Source: Bicyclus anynana
Lineage: Eukaryota > Arthropoda > Insecta > Lepidoptera > Nymphalidae
Assembly (NCBI RefSeq): GCF_947172395.1
Contig: NC_069105.1
Location: forward strand, 1,178,001-1,242,000
Direction of reading: 5' to 3'
DNA: 64,000 nt
Shown one piece after another: positions 9,179 to 20,007 of the stretch. The translations under genes were made by a program, and so were the position numbers. The number at the start of each line of letters is the position of its first letter. Within the stretch, counting starts at the first letter, position 1. A model generated the notes under the pieces. The model had not been told where the DNA came from, searched no databases, and saw only the letters and a program-made list of their open reading frames with translations.

Positions 9179-12100
9179 CATAGTTCCCTGCACCGCTGCA
9201 AAGCTCGGAACGGCAGCGACGGGCGTCCTATTTGGTTTGTTCATCTCAGTTTGCTTTAGACGCGCCATTGCTGCATTCCTGTGGATAAAATTAATCATCA
9301 TATCAACCCATATTCGACTTACTGCTGAGCTCGAGTGTACTCTCAGAATGAGAGGGGTTAGGTCGGCCCAATGCGGATTGGCAGACTTCACACACGCAGA
9401 GAATTAAGAAAATTCTCTGGTATGCAGGTTTCCTCACGATGTTTTCCTTCACCGGTTGAGACACGTGATATTTAATTTCTTAAAATGCACACAACTGAAA
9501 AGTTGGAGGTGCATGCCCCAGACCGTATTCGAAGCCACACCCTCCAGAATCGGAGACAGAGGTTATATCCACTGGGCTATCACGGCTCTAATAAAATTAT
9601 TAGTATTAATATGGTAGTTGAGTTGTATCAAATTTAATATAAACAATACTAATTTCGTATAGTACATGGAATAAGGTTGCGATATATAATAAAAGTTAAG
9701 GATTTAGATATGTAAGATAGAACACTTAATTTAAAAATTATGTAATCAATTTTTCCAAACGTCAGAAACGCTTCGTTTGGCCTGTGTGTAAAAGCGGGAC
9801 TATATCGGCTTCGCTGCAGACACCGGGACTGACTGCCTGAAAGCAGGACTGTCCTGCACAAAGCGGGACGTATGGTGACGTTAGCTATAGATAATTATGA
9901 AGAGTGATGGATAAGGTGCACTCACTAGAGAGGCACTGACGGGAACAACCCAAGGATTTTTTTTTAATTTTTTTATTTGGGTCAAAAAACATTAAATTAT
10001 GATAAGATTACATTTCAAAAAAATCAATTACTTACATAAAAACTAAATCGTCAACCTAAACCGTTAACCACAGATTAACAAGATTAAGATACAAGAAAAG
10101 TGAAGTGACATTGAAAGTTTAAGCTACTTTTAGATTCTTAAATTTTTAGTGACAATTTTTTTTTAAATTTACTTGGACGAGTATCAGAATATTAATCTGA
10201 TAACAAAAAAAGTTCGTCTAATGAGCATTCGTGCGAATGTTACATCACAGAAAAATACGAGAACATTTTAGCGAAAATTCTATCGAGCGTTTTAACGAGC
10301 ATTCTAGCGAGCAGATTTGCTTGGAGCTTTTTGCCGAGAAGAATATCTTTGACGAATAGAGCGTTCGCTGGAATTTTCAAGATGTTTGTAGCTATATTTG
10401 GCTCGGCTCGTTGTTCAGTTCGACAAATATAAAAACGTCGAATGCTCGATGTTCTGTTACAAGTGAACGCTCAAGTCTATCAGCACCTTAATAACGGGCC
10501 ACTGTCCACTAATCAAACACCTTTCAATTCTAGGTATGACTGACAGTCCTCTGTGCAGAGTCTTTTGTACATGTTATGCTCAGTTGCAGAGGCGTAACGG
10601 AACATCGAGCATCCTACATTGGTTCCTCAGCGACACTCCATGAGGCTATCAGGGACCAGCAGGATTATTATGTATTTAGGTGTATCATTTAAATAATAAG
10701 TCACGACATGGTTTTTCATCGCAGTTTCTTTTATGTGATCATCTAACATAGTTATTTCATCAAAATGCGCCAGTTTACAACAAACGGCAAATATTTTGTT
10801 TTTACAATCATCTACTATTATATCAACAAAACTATGCAAATAACGGTTATTTGTTAAAATAAAGATACTATTTCCTGCTATCACTACTTTACTAATGTCA
10901 CTGTAAAATGACGATAACTATTTAATTTAGTTGAAAACGCAATGTCAGATGTTTGCAAAATAGGCCTGCTGGGCGGCCTGCTTAGTTTCTGGAGCGTGCT
11001 CGGCTGGATGGAGTGAATCCGAGAACCTACACCAAAAGATCCACGCCACATGGTCAAGTGGAAGTCGGAAACTTTAAACTTAGGAGATTTAAACCCACGT
11101 TTTACAATACACGGGCATAAGTTAGTTATTTCTGCATATCGTCTCCAAAGAGTAAAAAAATCTTTTGTAGGTTTGGGTGTACTCTTCTATAACAAGATCC
11201 CCCAACACTGTGATGGACCTGCCAATGCATAGCTTTAAGCAATTTCTTAAAAAACATTTGCATTTGGTTACTACACCATTGATGAGTTCCTTAATGATAA
11301 AGATGCTTGGAGGCCGTTGGATCAGCTTCCACCTTCACACAGGAAGTAAAACTATAAGATATTGTAATGTTGTCATCAATTGTATATTGTATGATTTTTT
11401 TTAAAAGAGCAACTATTGAGTTTCTTGCCGGTTTCTTCTCAGCAGAATCTGCCTTCCGAACCGGTGGTAGAATCTTTACAAATAGTCAACTGCCCAGAAT
11501 AAGAAGAAGGTGTACTCACGCGAACTGCCTCTTCTTAGCGCCGAGCTTGCCGTCGCAGTGGTGGTCGGCAGTGTGGCGGTGGCGCAGGCAGTAGTTGAGC
11601 GCGCACTCGCCGCACACCAGCGGGACCATCTCCTTCGTCTTGCAGCCCTTGAGCGAACAGCGGTTTGTGAACACCTGGAATAACACATCAACTTCTTATT
11701 AAGGGTAATACCAAGCCTCAACCCACGTCTAACGACAAAACCACTTAAACTCAAACGAAGCAAACTTAAAACATTATGAATTTTATTTCAACGGGTACAT
11801 ACCACGATAAAACGACGAGATGTTTAATGTCGATATTTCGACCCAGTTGCATGGATCGTGGTCATGGGACTCACGATCCATGCATCAGTCCCGTCGTGAC
11901 CACGTTCCATGCAACGGGGTCGATATATCGACATTAAAAATCTCGTCGTTTTATCGTGGTATGTACCCGTTTAAAAAATATTCATAATGAACAACCACGA
12001 AATAAGTTTAAAATCATTAAACTAAAAAACAGTAACAGAACTAATGATTGGACAATGTTCACTAAATAAACACCTTTCGGTTCTAGATATAACCGACAGT

Positions 12101-15100
12101 CCTCTGTGCAGAGCACGCATGGAGGAAGAGGAAACCCCGATACATGTTATGCTTAGATGCAGAGGTGAGAGGTGTATTTGAACAACGCGCAGCACACATT
12201 GGATCCCCAGCAACACTCCATGAGGCGTTCGGCGACCTGGGCGGCCTGCTAAGCTTCTGGAGCGAGCTCGGCTGGCTGGAGTGACTCCAACGGGGACCAG
12301 CACCAGAAAGACGTTGTGCGTAGGTGCGGTGCGTAGTGGCCAAGTGTGGAAAAGGCCCAGAAAAGAAGAAGAAGGGTAAGGGACAGCAGGTTTTGAATCA
12401 AACACACTCTACTGGCTCTATGGAATGGAGCTGTGGGGGACCTGCAGTAAATCTAACATTGTGTTAAATAGTTAGAGCACATTCAAAGGATCTATTACTC
12501 GTCATCAACCCATATTCGGTTCGCTGCTGAGCTCGAGTCTCCTCTCGAAATGAGGGGTTAGGCCAATAGTCCACCACGCTGGCCCAATGCGGATTGGCAG
12601 ACTTCACACACGTAGAGAATTAAGATAATTCTCTGGTATGCAGGTTTCGTCACGATGTTTTCCTTCACCGTTTTGAGACACGTGATATTTAATTTTTTTT
12701 TTAAATGTATACAACTGAAAAGTTGGAGGTGCATGCCCCGGACCGGATTCGAACCCACACCCTCCGGAATCGGGGGCAGAGGTCATATCCACTGGGCTAT
12801 CACGGCTCTCTATTATTCTAGGATGCTTAATTTTGATTCATCATTTACAATTAAAAATCGCACAGTCATGTAATCTTTTTGATGTGATATGCACTGATTG
12901 TCTGTGTACGCTCTCCGCTATGTCTGGGGCACCCCTCTATTGCCTAGTACTGGAGAAGCACAAGCATTCATTGTTAAGGCTAAAAGGCAATATGGCTCCA
13001 ATCATTATTATTATTAGGTGCAAGGGAAAGTTACAGTGCAGTTTTTCATCATTTCTTTGAGAAAAAGATCTTTGGGAAAAAAAGACACTTGTGACGAGGG
13101 TGACGTTTGTGGGTTTGACGGCCTCCGAAGCGCAGTGGATATATAAGACGGAGGTCCTGGGTTCGATCCCCGGCTGGGCAGATTGAGATTTTCTTAATTA
13201 GTCCAGATCTGGCTGGTGGGAGGCGTACCGCCAAGCGATTTAGCGTTCCGGTACGATATCGTGTAGAAACCGAAAGGAGTGTGGATATCATCCTACTCCT
13301 AAAAAGTTAGCCCGCTTCCATCTTAGATTGCATCATCACTTACCATCAGGTAAGATTGTAGTCAAGGGCTAACTTGTAGAGAATAAAAATAAAGGTCTCT
13401 TTAAGACAATTGTAAATACTTAATAGACATAATTTGGCTTGTAAAAGTAGCTTAGTAATGTAACCTTTTTTCTCCTCTCCCTAGCTGGATCAGACGTGCA
13501 CTGGTTGTCTATGTGAGCGCCCACTGCTACGTCTGGGGGCTCCCCTCTCTTGCCAGGCACTGGAGACCCACACAAGGGACACTCGGGTACTTGCACATCT
13601 CTGGAGTTGGGTGCTGGGCACTCGTGTTTCACGTAGGCAAAGTGGTCTGAACTGAAATTGGAAATTTTTCTTTAATATAGATTTTACATAGTCTAGCAAG
13701 GTAGAATAGTTGACTCCATTACAACCCTTTTTAAGTTCACAGTGTAAAGTCTTGGCAAAAAACTTGGCAGGCTAAAGGACAAACGGTGGACTAAGAAAAT
13801 TACCTATTGGAAAGGTCCACTTGGTAAAAGGAAAGTAGGACGGCCTATAGGAAGATGGGTAGACGACATTACCACAGTGGCTGGCCAAGGTTGGATGGAA
13901 CTCACAAAAGAAAGGGACAAATGGAAAAAGATGGAGGAGGCTTATACCCGAAGTGGCCCATTATTAACTAGTACATAACATAATTAATTATTTAGATAAA
14001 TATATAGATTAATTAGAATAGTTTTAAGATATTGATAAGTACTATCTAAATGGGAAAAATACAGCTTATTATTATTATAGTCTAGCAAGTTTGTTGATGA
14101 CACTCCCATAATATGCGGGCGTCGACGGGAAAGATTGCGCGGGTGTGAAATCGTGCGTGCGGGGTAGTGAGGTGCGTCAGTCGTGGGTTTTTCATTAATC
14201 GCTACACGCCCCAACTGTCGCATTGGTTACAAACGAAGTTGCCAAGCTATAAAACAAAGTCTACTGACATATCTGTCTAATCTCAGTGAATCAAAAACTA
14301 TTGAACACGCACTGGCTTTTATTAAAATGACAAAATGATTAAAGAGAAAATCTTTCAGAGATGTCATCACTATTTTAAATTTCAAGATAAATATAAATAA
14401 GTAAAGCAATAAAATTCTCCAATTATTCACGTTATTATGAAACTGAAAACTCTTAGAGCAAGAGCCCACGACAGCCAGACCTTCGTTATTTTATAAAAGT
14501 TGAAAGTTTCTCTGTAGATGTCTCCTATACAGGTAAGAACGACCAGCGACTATAAAGTTTGGGTTGTGGTTACTTGGGCAGGTAACAGGTAGTAAAGGTG
14601 TATAAAATAGTACTTGAAATTCGTTAAAGTATAAAGCTCAATTTTTTAATATTTCCTTCGGGATAACTTTAAAAATCTCGTCATCCATTGCCGGACACTT
14701 ATGACAGTTGCTACCCCCTGCCAGACATCCCTAAACTTTAATAAATTATAATTATACTTTCGTAATAGTATAAAAGCTAAATTTTATATATGTTACTTGG
14801 GGACTTATAAAAAGATGTTACCTCAATAGCCGGACAGTTTTCGTGGTTTTTACATCTTGCCAGACACATCGAAAGTCCACTATAGGTGCGAGCGCGAATG
14901 CTTAGTCGATTACTATTTTTTAAGATATCTAATAAAAAATAATTTTATTACGTTCATAGCCATGTTGTATAAAGTAAAAAATGTTTGTTTAATATCATAA
15001 AAATATAAAAAAAAAGTATAATTACAAGTATAAAAAGATAATTAAACTTATTAAATTTATTAATTTAAACATTGTCGTCGATATTTTCATTTTCTTCATC

Positions 15101-18100
15101 ACTACTACTCCAGTCGATGGCAGAATTGTCCTCAACATAACCTTCTTCTTCAGTGTCTGAAAAAAAAATAAGCAAGTTCAAAAATTAAGCAAGTTTATAC
15201 AATTATAAATAATTCAAAAATTATGTATCATAATTTGTCATAATAATTATATACCTGATTGAGTTTTGAATGAATCACTAACATAACTCGGCAGTTGATC
15301 CCTTTCAAACCATTTGAACTGGTATTTGTCATCTTTAAATACCCAGCCATTATTTTCTGGTTGATATGTGGTTGGATTTTTTAAATGAGCATTATTCTAA
15401 ATTGTACGTATATAATTTGCTCGCAGAAATTGCTGCAGTAGTTCGCTTTTGCAAGGTATTAGGTTGCTAGCGTCAAAATTTCGCAACTTCTTTCGGTCAA
15501 AAGCTTCATTTACATCGGAGACTTTGTACGAGTCGATGAATATTTGAAGTCTAGCGGCATCAACATCAAATACATTAGGGACATTATAGACATTGCATAT
15601 AAATCTCTGAATAATATAAAAGATATTTTGTTGATGATTTAAATTTTTAATTAATTCGTTGTTGCCGAAGTTCTTGAAAGCTTCCTGGTACTCTGGATCT
15701 TTTTTTAATATCTTATACGGTTTTAATTTTCCTTTTCTGAAGAGCGCAGGATTAAAATCACAACCTGTGATGGCATGAAATCCAGGTAAGCTCTGACAAG
15801 TTAACAGTCACAACTCTGCATGTATTTTGGTTAGGTCCACATACCTTAAATTATTTCCAGTGCCTGTAAGCATCCAAACAACGGAATCACTTTTAAGGTG
15901 ATGCATGTCACCAAGCATTATAGCCGCAATATCGGTATCAGCACTTCTTATTACTGTTTCTGCTGGATAGTTGATGTTACATGCATGATATACTATCTTT
16001 GTATCTGCTTCCTCGTGTGCTGGGCATGACAACTCTTCATGAATCCTTGAGACAACTTTGTTGCAATTATCAACAGTAAAAGAATGACACTTTCTGAAAT
16101 TGATGTATATTGTTTTGTTAATTTTTGCTAATTTATTTAATAATTCTGTAAACTCCTCTTGACCTTTAATGTTAGGTAGTACACTAGATTTAAATTGGTT
16201 AGTATCGGTTTTGTGGAGTGGAAGCATTTTTGAGTTTTTTTTTACTTTTCCTGTCACAAAATACACAAATATTTTCATAGTTGATATTATTAGCTTCCTT
16301 TTCAGTTAAAATATTTGCATCCTGAGTTGAATCATTATTTTCACTAACATCTGGTTCACAAATTTCAATATTTTCTTGAGAAGTTGTAGCTTGAGGTCCT
16401 ATTGAAGATTCTGTAGAGGAAGACTGTAAATGAGATGGTTCTGTGGTCAACTTAGGTGTCAATGACGAGGCTGCTGAGCTACTGTTTGTAGGTACACTAG
16501 CTGATTTTGTTTTTTCACTGTTTTTTGTAGATTTTTCAGGTTCAGAAGTTAAATATTTTTTCATAAGTCCTGTAAATGCTTTATAACATTCCCGATGATA
16601 TCCATTTCCTATATACTCATCAGGTAAAATAATGTCTTTATATTTAAGGTTATTTTTTTTTCTGACTTTCAAAACAGTTTGACATTTTTTTAATGTTTCT
16701 TCCGAGAACAATATTATTTACCATCACTTTTATTACAAACGAAACAAATTAATGTATCTCCCATGATAACACTTTTCACTAAACTTATACTTTTATTTCA
16801 CAAAAAACTGCACAAATAAATTCGACTAAGCACTCTATCTGACTCGCACCTACTTGAACAGTTGTTACCCCGCACTCGCACCTATAGTGGACTTTCGATG
16901 TGTCTGGCAAGATGTAAAAACCACGATAACTGTCTGGCTATTGAGATAACATCTTTTTATAAGTCCCCAAGTAACATATATAAAATTTAGCTTTTATACT
17001 ATAATGAAAGTATAATTATAATTTATTAAAGTTTAGGGATGTCTGGCAGGGGGTAGCAACTGTCATAAGTGTCCGGCAATGGATGACGAGATTTTTAAAG
17101 TTATCCCGAAGGAAATATTAAAAAATTGAGCTTTATACTTTAACGAATTTCAAGTACTATTTTATACACCTTTGCTACCTGTTACCTGCCCAAGTAACCA
17201 CAACCCAAACTTTATAGTCGCTGGTCGTTCTTACCTGTATAGGAGACATCTACAGAGAAACTTTCAACTTTTATAAAATAACGAAGGTCTGGCTGTCGTG
17301 GGCTCTTGGGCTATCTAGTGTATTTAATTTTTTTTTATTAATTATGTTTAACAGCCCTAAGATTTTTCAAATTTTTTGCATTCTATCTATGTCATCATCA
17401 GGTAGCAGCGGCTCCCTGCAACTTGCTTGATGTATTTATCCACCTAGTAGGGGCTCAACCAACACTGTGCTTTCCAGTGCAGGGTTGCCAATCCAGCATC
17501 TTGGGACCCCAAAGTCCATTGGCTCTTCAAACTAAGTTCCCTACCTATTGCCACTTCAACTTCGCAACTAACTGAGCTATGTTGGTGACTTTGGTTCTTG
17601 TAGGGATATCCTCATTTCTGATTCAATCACGCAGAGAAACTCCAAGTACAGCTCCCTACATTGCCCGCTGAGTAACTCTGAGCTTTCTTATGAGGCCCAT
17701 ACTTGGTGATCTACATGTTTGTCTATGTAGTATTTTACCAAAGAACCATTGCATTTTCAAGTTAAATTTTGTTATGTTTACAGTTTATAACTATTTTACA
17801 TTTATGATACATAGCAGTTGTGTATTCCCAACAGAGATAACAGGCTATCTGGGTTTCTATGCTCAATGCTGTTACCATTTACACACAGAAAAACACATTT
17901 TTGATAAGCCTTTATATTGATAACTGTGAATAAAAATAACCTCTGTGTCACAGTTGTTGGATTTTGATTTTTTTTGACTTTTGATAAAAATACCTTTATT
18001 ATTACACTATTGTGTTTATATGTTTTGATATTATGTTTTATTACTGGGCCGTCCTGAGTTCTATTATTGGCTGGGGTCTATGAAGGTTATATTTTCCCAG

Positions 18101-20007
18101 ACAAGCAGGGTACAGTGTACAATTCTAAACATGAGATGCTACATAAAATGACAGAGATTTAATTAATTATTTTTGGTTTTTGGTCACTCAACTGGAATTT
18201 CTCAAGTGTGGAATTGCTAATTACATGTAATGGCATAGAATACTTTTCTTCAACCAAGATAGAAGAAATAACAACTCTTGGTAAACAATATACATATAAT
18301 TGGTATCAGGCCTCCTAAATTTTGTACTGGTGTGGCCTACTAGATTTTGTCTCTTTTATGGAAGCATGAATTTTTGTAGCCAATGCCATGGAACTATTTA
18401 AAAATCCGGGCTTAAAGGCCGTATTTTTAAATAGTATGTGTTAATCCAGAGTAAAATCTATTTCCATTCCAAATTTTAGGCAAATTGATTCAGTAGTTGC
18501 AGCATTAAAGAGTAACAAACAACCATACAAACTTTCACACTTAAAATATAGTAGGAAGCAAAAAGTAAAAAAATATATTACCAATAAACTTCTCTGCATG
18601 CATCACATTTCATTGGCAGGAAATCTGTAAAAAATAATTAATTGCTTAGTGCACACATTTTTGTGTTTACAGTGGAAACTCGATTAACCCGTCTAATCGA
18701 AAATAAAATATTAAGGTAAAAAATGGTTGCTGGTGGTAGTCTAGATAATCCCAAATCCTTATAACTGAGGGCCAGATAATTGAGTTTCTACTGTATTTTG
18801 GACACTGCACAGTATTGTATAGTACAGTCACAAGACAGTTCCCCTGTGGATGATATTAAACCTATTTTGGCCACTTTTCTAGGATCATAAGTTCATAAAC
18901 CTGTCATGAGATATCTCATGAAAAGAAAAAGAGGCATTAACAACCAACTGCAGTAGAATGAAAAATATTACTCTCTTCCTTCTTTCTTTTATTCTTCTTG
19001 ATGTAACGGCTTTGCAGGTCTTCAAGAGGTCCTTTTATCACGTTGACCACTTCTGATCTATTGCAAACGCCACTGACTAAATTTCCTCTTCAATACTAGT
19101 TGGTTTCATTTGTACAATCACAAAAAACAAAAGAATCCCAGTGGATATGACCTCTGCCTCCGATTCCGAAGTGTGTGGGTTCGTATCCGGTCTAGGGCAT
19201 GCACTTTCAACTTTTCAGTTGTGTGCATTGTAAGAAATTAAATATTTCGTGTCTCAAACAGTGAAGGAAAACATAGTGAGGAAACCGGCATATCAGAGTT
19301 TTCTTAATTCGCATCCAGCATTCCACATTGGGCCAGCATGGTGGACTATTGGGTGGAGACTCGAGCTCAGCTGTGAGCTGAATATGGGTTGATAACGGAT
19401 GGAGTTCACATCTATCAACAGTTCGCAATCTCATGAGATTGGTTATAAACTAATCATCATCCTCATTATCAACCCATATACAGCATTATAAACCAATGGT
19501 ATTTACAATTTTACAGTGACATACATATAGGTACAATCATCTATACAAAGAAGGGCAAGTATTCTAGAAACTTCTAGATTCAACCTTGAGCATAAGCATT
19601 AATTGTAAAACTTTATAAGTCATTTCACCCCACACAATTTTAATGTTGAAATTTTGATGAGTCATGTTGTGTTACTTATTTTAATTGCCTTGATTGTGGT
19701 TTAACTGTTTTTTAAAGTTATAAAAATTATATAAATGTATAAATGCAAATAAATATTCCTTTGTTCTAAACAGATTAAGATGAGATATAAAGTGACAGGC
19801 AAGACGATAGCTTTCTTTTTAATTTGGACTATTTATTCTTTTGAGTAACAAACTTCTTGCTAGATTGCGGGTTTGTTTTATCAAAAATCAATGTTTTCTG
19901 GGGTGTTAATAATAAAATACTTTAAATTATTATAAAAATATTATTTACTCACCTAATTTGTTACATGTTTTGTAGGAACAGTTTCTTCCAACATGCGGGA
20001 ATTCCAT
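9179..20007 (-). CDS. ZFAND2: AN1-type zinc finger protein, ZFAND2A/2B-like (partial, 5 exons)
   Basis: Exons in gene order: 20007-19953 (ATG), 18624-18582, 13651-13465, 11674-11520, 9278-9179; all phases match and all boundaries are AG/GT. The encoded 180 residues begin MEFPHVGRNCSYKTCNKL. The first AN1 zinc finger spans about residues 10-50 (NCSYKTC, KCDAC, YCSDHFAY). A linker has ECPLCGSPVP, GEPPDVAVGAHID and CTSDPARERRKK. The second AN1 finger is about 100-136 (RCSLKGC, LVCGEC, YCLRHRHTADHHC). This order is diagnostic of the ZFAND2 (AIRAP/AIRAPL) family, which couples the 26S proteasome to stress-induced or ER-associated degradation. The last exon ends in phase 0 at a good donor, so at least one C-terminal exon (in 2B, ubiquitin-interacting motifs) is missing and may lie left of the window. 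The donor after 13465 (GTTACA) is weak. Confidence 0.88.
9299..9589 (-). mobile_element. tRNA-derived SINE (family B)
   Basis: On the minus strand it starts AGAGCCGTGATAGCCCAGTG, with an A-box-like segment and a degraded B box. The family body follows (ATATCACGTGTCTCAA, GTGAAGGAAAACATCGTGAG, AGTCTGCCAATCCGCATTGG) and it ends in ATGGGTTGATATGATG. It is inserted just upstream of a ZFAND2-like exon acceptor. Confidence 0.85.
9590..10484. other. Intronic AT-rich DNA, nothing recognised
   Basis: This lies inside the last recognised intron of the ZFAND2-like gene. I see only poly-T/poly-A runs and low-complexity sequence, with no exon signal or named repeat. Confidence 0.4.
10485..11040 (+). mobile_element. 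R1/I-type LINE 3' fragment, interrupted
   Basis: Segments 10485-10665 and 10962-11040 align in order with the better copy at 12036-12380 (shared GACAGTCCTCTGTGCAGAG, CACTCCATGAGG, GGGCGGCCTGCT). About 300 bases of unrelated DNA (10668-10961) split it. It is decayed. Confidence 0.6.
11041..11505 (+). mobile_element. LINE 3' end (ORF C-terminus plus UTR)
   Basis: The plus-strand peptide LGVLFYNKIPQHCDG followed by FKQFLKKHL is typical of the C-terminus of insect CR1/Jockey-like LINE proteins. It is followed by a 3' UTR with GAGTTTCTTGCCGG and CCGAACCGGTGGTAGAAT. It ends a few bases from the donor of the ZFAND2-like exon at 11520. Confidence 0.6.
11791..11970. repeat. Foldback (palindromic) MITE-like element
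   Basis: Nearly the whole 180 bases is one long imperfect palindrome: ACGGGTACATACCACGATAA at the left end, its reverse complement at the right end, and an inner stem around GATCCATGCA. No coding capacity. It lies in an intron of the ZFAND2-like gene. Confidence 0.85.
12036..12380 (+). mobile_element. R1/I-type LINE 3' end
   Basis: Plus-strand translation gives HCSLNKHLSVLD, TDSPLCRACMEEEETPIHVM and LRCRG, the zinc-binding C-terminus typical of R1/I-like LINE proteins. A short 3' UTR follows, ending in a GAA-rich tail (AAAAGAAGAAGAAGGG). It is 5' truncated. Confidence 0.7.
12502..12809 (-). mobile_element. tRNA-derived SINE (family B)
   Basis: Nearly complete copy: the head at 12809 reads AGAGCCGTGATAGCCCAGTG, the intact B-box region GGGTTCGAATCC lies near 12750, and the ATGGGTTGATGAC end is near 12502. 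Confidence 0.88.
13117..13393 (+). mobile_element. tRNA-derived SINE (family A), full-length reference copy
   Basis: A-box-like GAAGCGCAGTGGAT is near 13128 and B box GGTTCGATCCC at 13160-13170. The family body follows (GTCCAGATCTGGCTGGTGGG, TTTAGCGTTCCGGTACGAT, TTGCATCATCACTTACCATC) and the tail is CTTGTAGAGAATAAAAAT. An internal RNA polymerase III promoter is implied by the two boxes. It inserted just downstream of the ZFAND2-like exon at 13465. Confidence 0.9.
13735..14080 (+). mobile_element. LINE 3' end fragment (Jockey/RTE-like)
   Basis: The plus-strand peptide GRPIGRWVDDITTVAGQGW followed by ERDKWKKMEEAYTRS matches the conserved C-terminus of lepidopteran RTE/Jockey-like LINEs. It is followed by an AT-rich tail with TTATTATTATTATAG. 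Only the last part of the ORF is present. Confidence 0.65.
14461..14892 (+). repeat. Left terminal inverted repeat (432 bp)
   Basis: It pairs with 16875-17306 over its whole length with only scattered differences. Inner edge: GTCCACTATAGGTGCGAG. It contains internal shorter motifs repeated in both ends, such as CCGGACA and GCCAGACA. Confidence 0.9.
15065..16764 (-). pseudogene. Transposon protein with zinc finger and XPG/PIN-like nuclease motifs, disrupted
   Basis: Read right to left. An N-terminal Cys/His cluster (ICFVCNKSDGK, a stop codon near 16728, then GYHRECYKAF) resembles a Cys2-HisCys zinc finger. A Ser/Thr/Lys-rich linker and a second cluster (ICVFCDRKSKK) follow, with a frameshift near 16240. 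Next come EEADTKIVYHAC, SADTDIAAIMLG, a TGA stop near 15807, LPGFHAITGCDFN with FRKGKLKPYKIL, a TAG stop near 15400, and an acidic tail ending near 15065. The acidic motifs in the order EEADT, SADTD, GCD resemble the metal-binding EAEA, TDSD and GCDY motifs of XPG/FEN1 (PIN-fold) nucleases. A role as transposase is inferred from its being the only gene between the inverted repeats. At least four lesions make this copy inactive. Confidence 0.7.
16875..17306 (-). repeat. Right terminal inverted repeat (432 bp)
   Basis: Reverse complement of 14461-14892. It ends ..GGCTGTCGTGGGCTCT. Confidence 0.9.
17395..17700 (-). mobile_element. RTE-type LINE 3' fragment
   Basis: It aligns with the better copy at 52620-52970 along its whole length (shared CTCATTTCTGATTC, CAGAGAAACTCCAAG, ATGAGGCCCATA). 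The minus strand encodes the C-terminal part of an RTE-like ORF, now decayed. Confidence 0.6.
17701..18433. other. Intronic DNA, nothing recognised
   Basis: AT-rich sequence inside the second intron of the ZFAND2-like gene. No exon or named repeat seen. Confidence 0.4.
18434..18556 (-). mobile_element. Non-autonomous Helitron, 5' part
   Basis: The minus strand contains CCATACAAAC-type and AATAGATTTTACTCTGGATT motifs shared with the complete copies at 63303-63681. The hairpin/CTAG 3' end is missing. It lies 26 bases from the ZFAND2-like exon at 18582. Confidence 0.65.
19136..19398 (+). mobile_element. tRNA-derived SINE (family B)
   Basis: CCCAGTGGATATGACCTCTG begins the copy, B-box relic GGGTTCGTATCC follows, and it ends GAATATGGGTTGATAACGG. 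The first bases of the head are missing. Confidence 0.8.

Larger units (their letters stand above)
14461..17306. mobile_element. DNA transposon with 432-bp terminal inverted repeats and a decayed nuclease-like gene
   Basis: The two ends (14461-14892 and 16875-17306) are near-perfect reverse complements, both starting AGAGCCCACGACAGCCAGAC. The 2.0-kb middle encodes one minus-strand protein, now broken. No clear target-site duplication is seen in the immediate flanks. The very long repeats and this protein type do not match a superfamily I can name with confidence. It sits in the intron between ZFAND2-like exons 2 and 3. Confidence 0.85.

Noticed and set aside
10627..10884. 85-codon minus-strand ORF
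   Set aside because: Crosses a LINE fragment edge into AT-rich DNA; no family resemblance and no fit to the ZFAND2-like exon phases.
13117..13180. tRNA-like sequence with A and B boxes
   Set aside because: It is the head of a SINE, with no complete cloverleaf; only 26470-26542 folds as a real tRNA.
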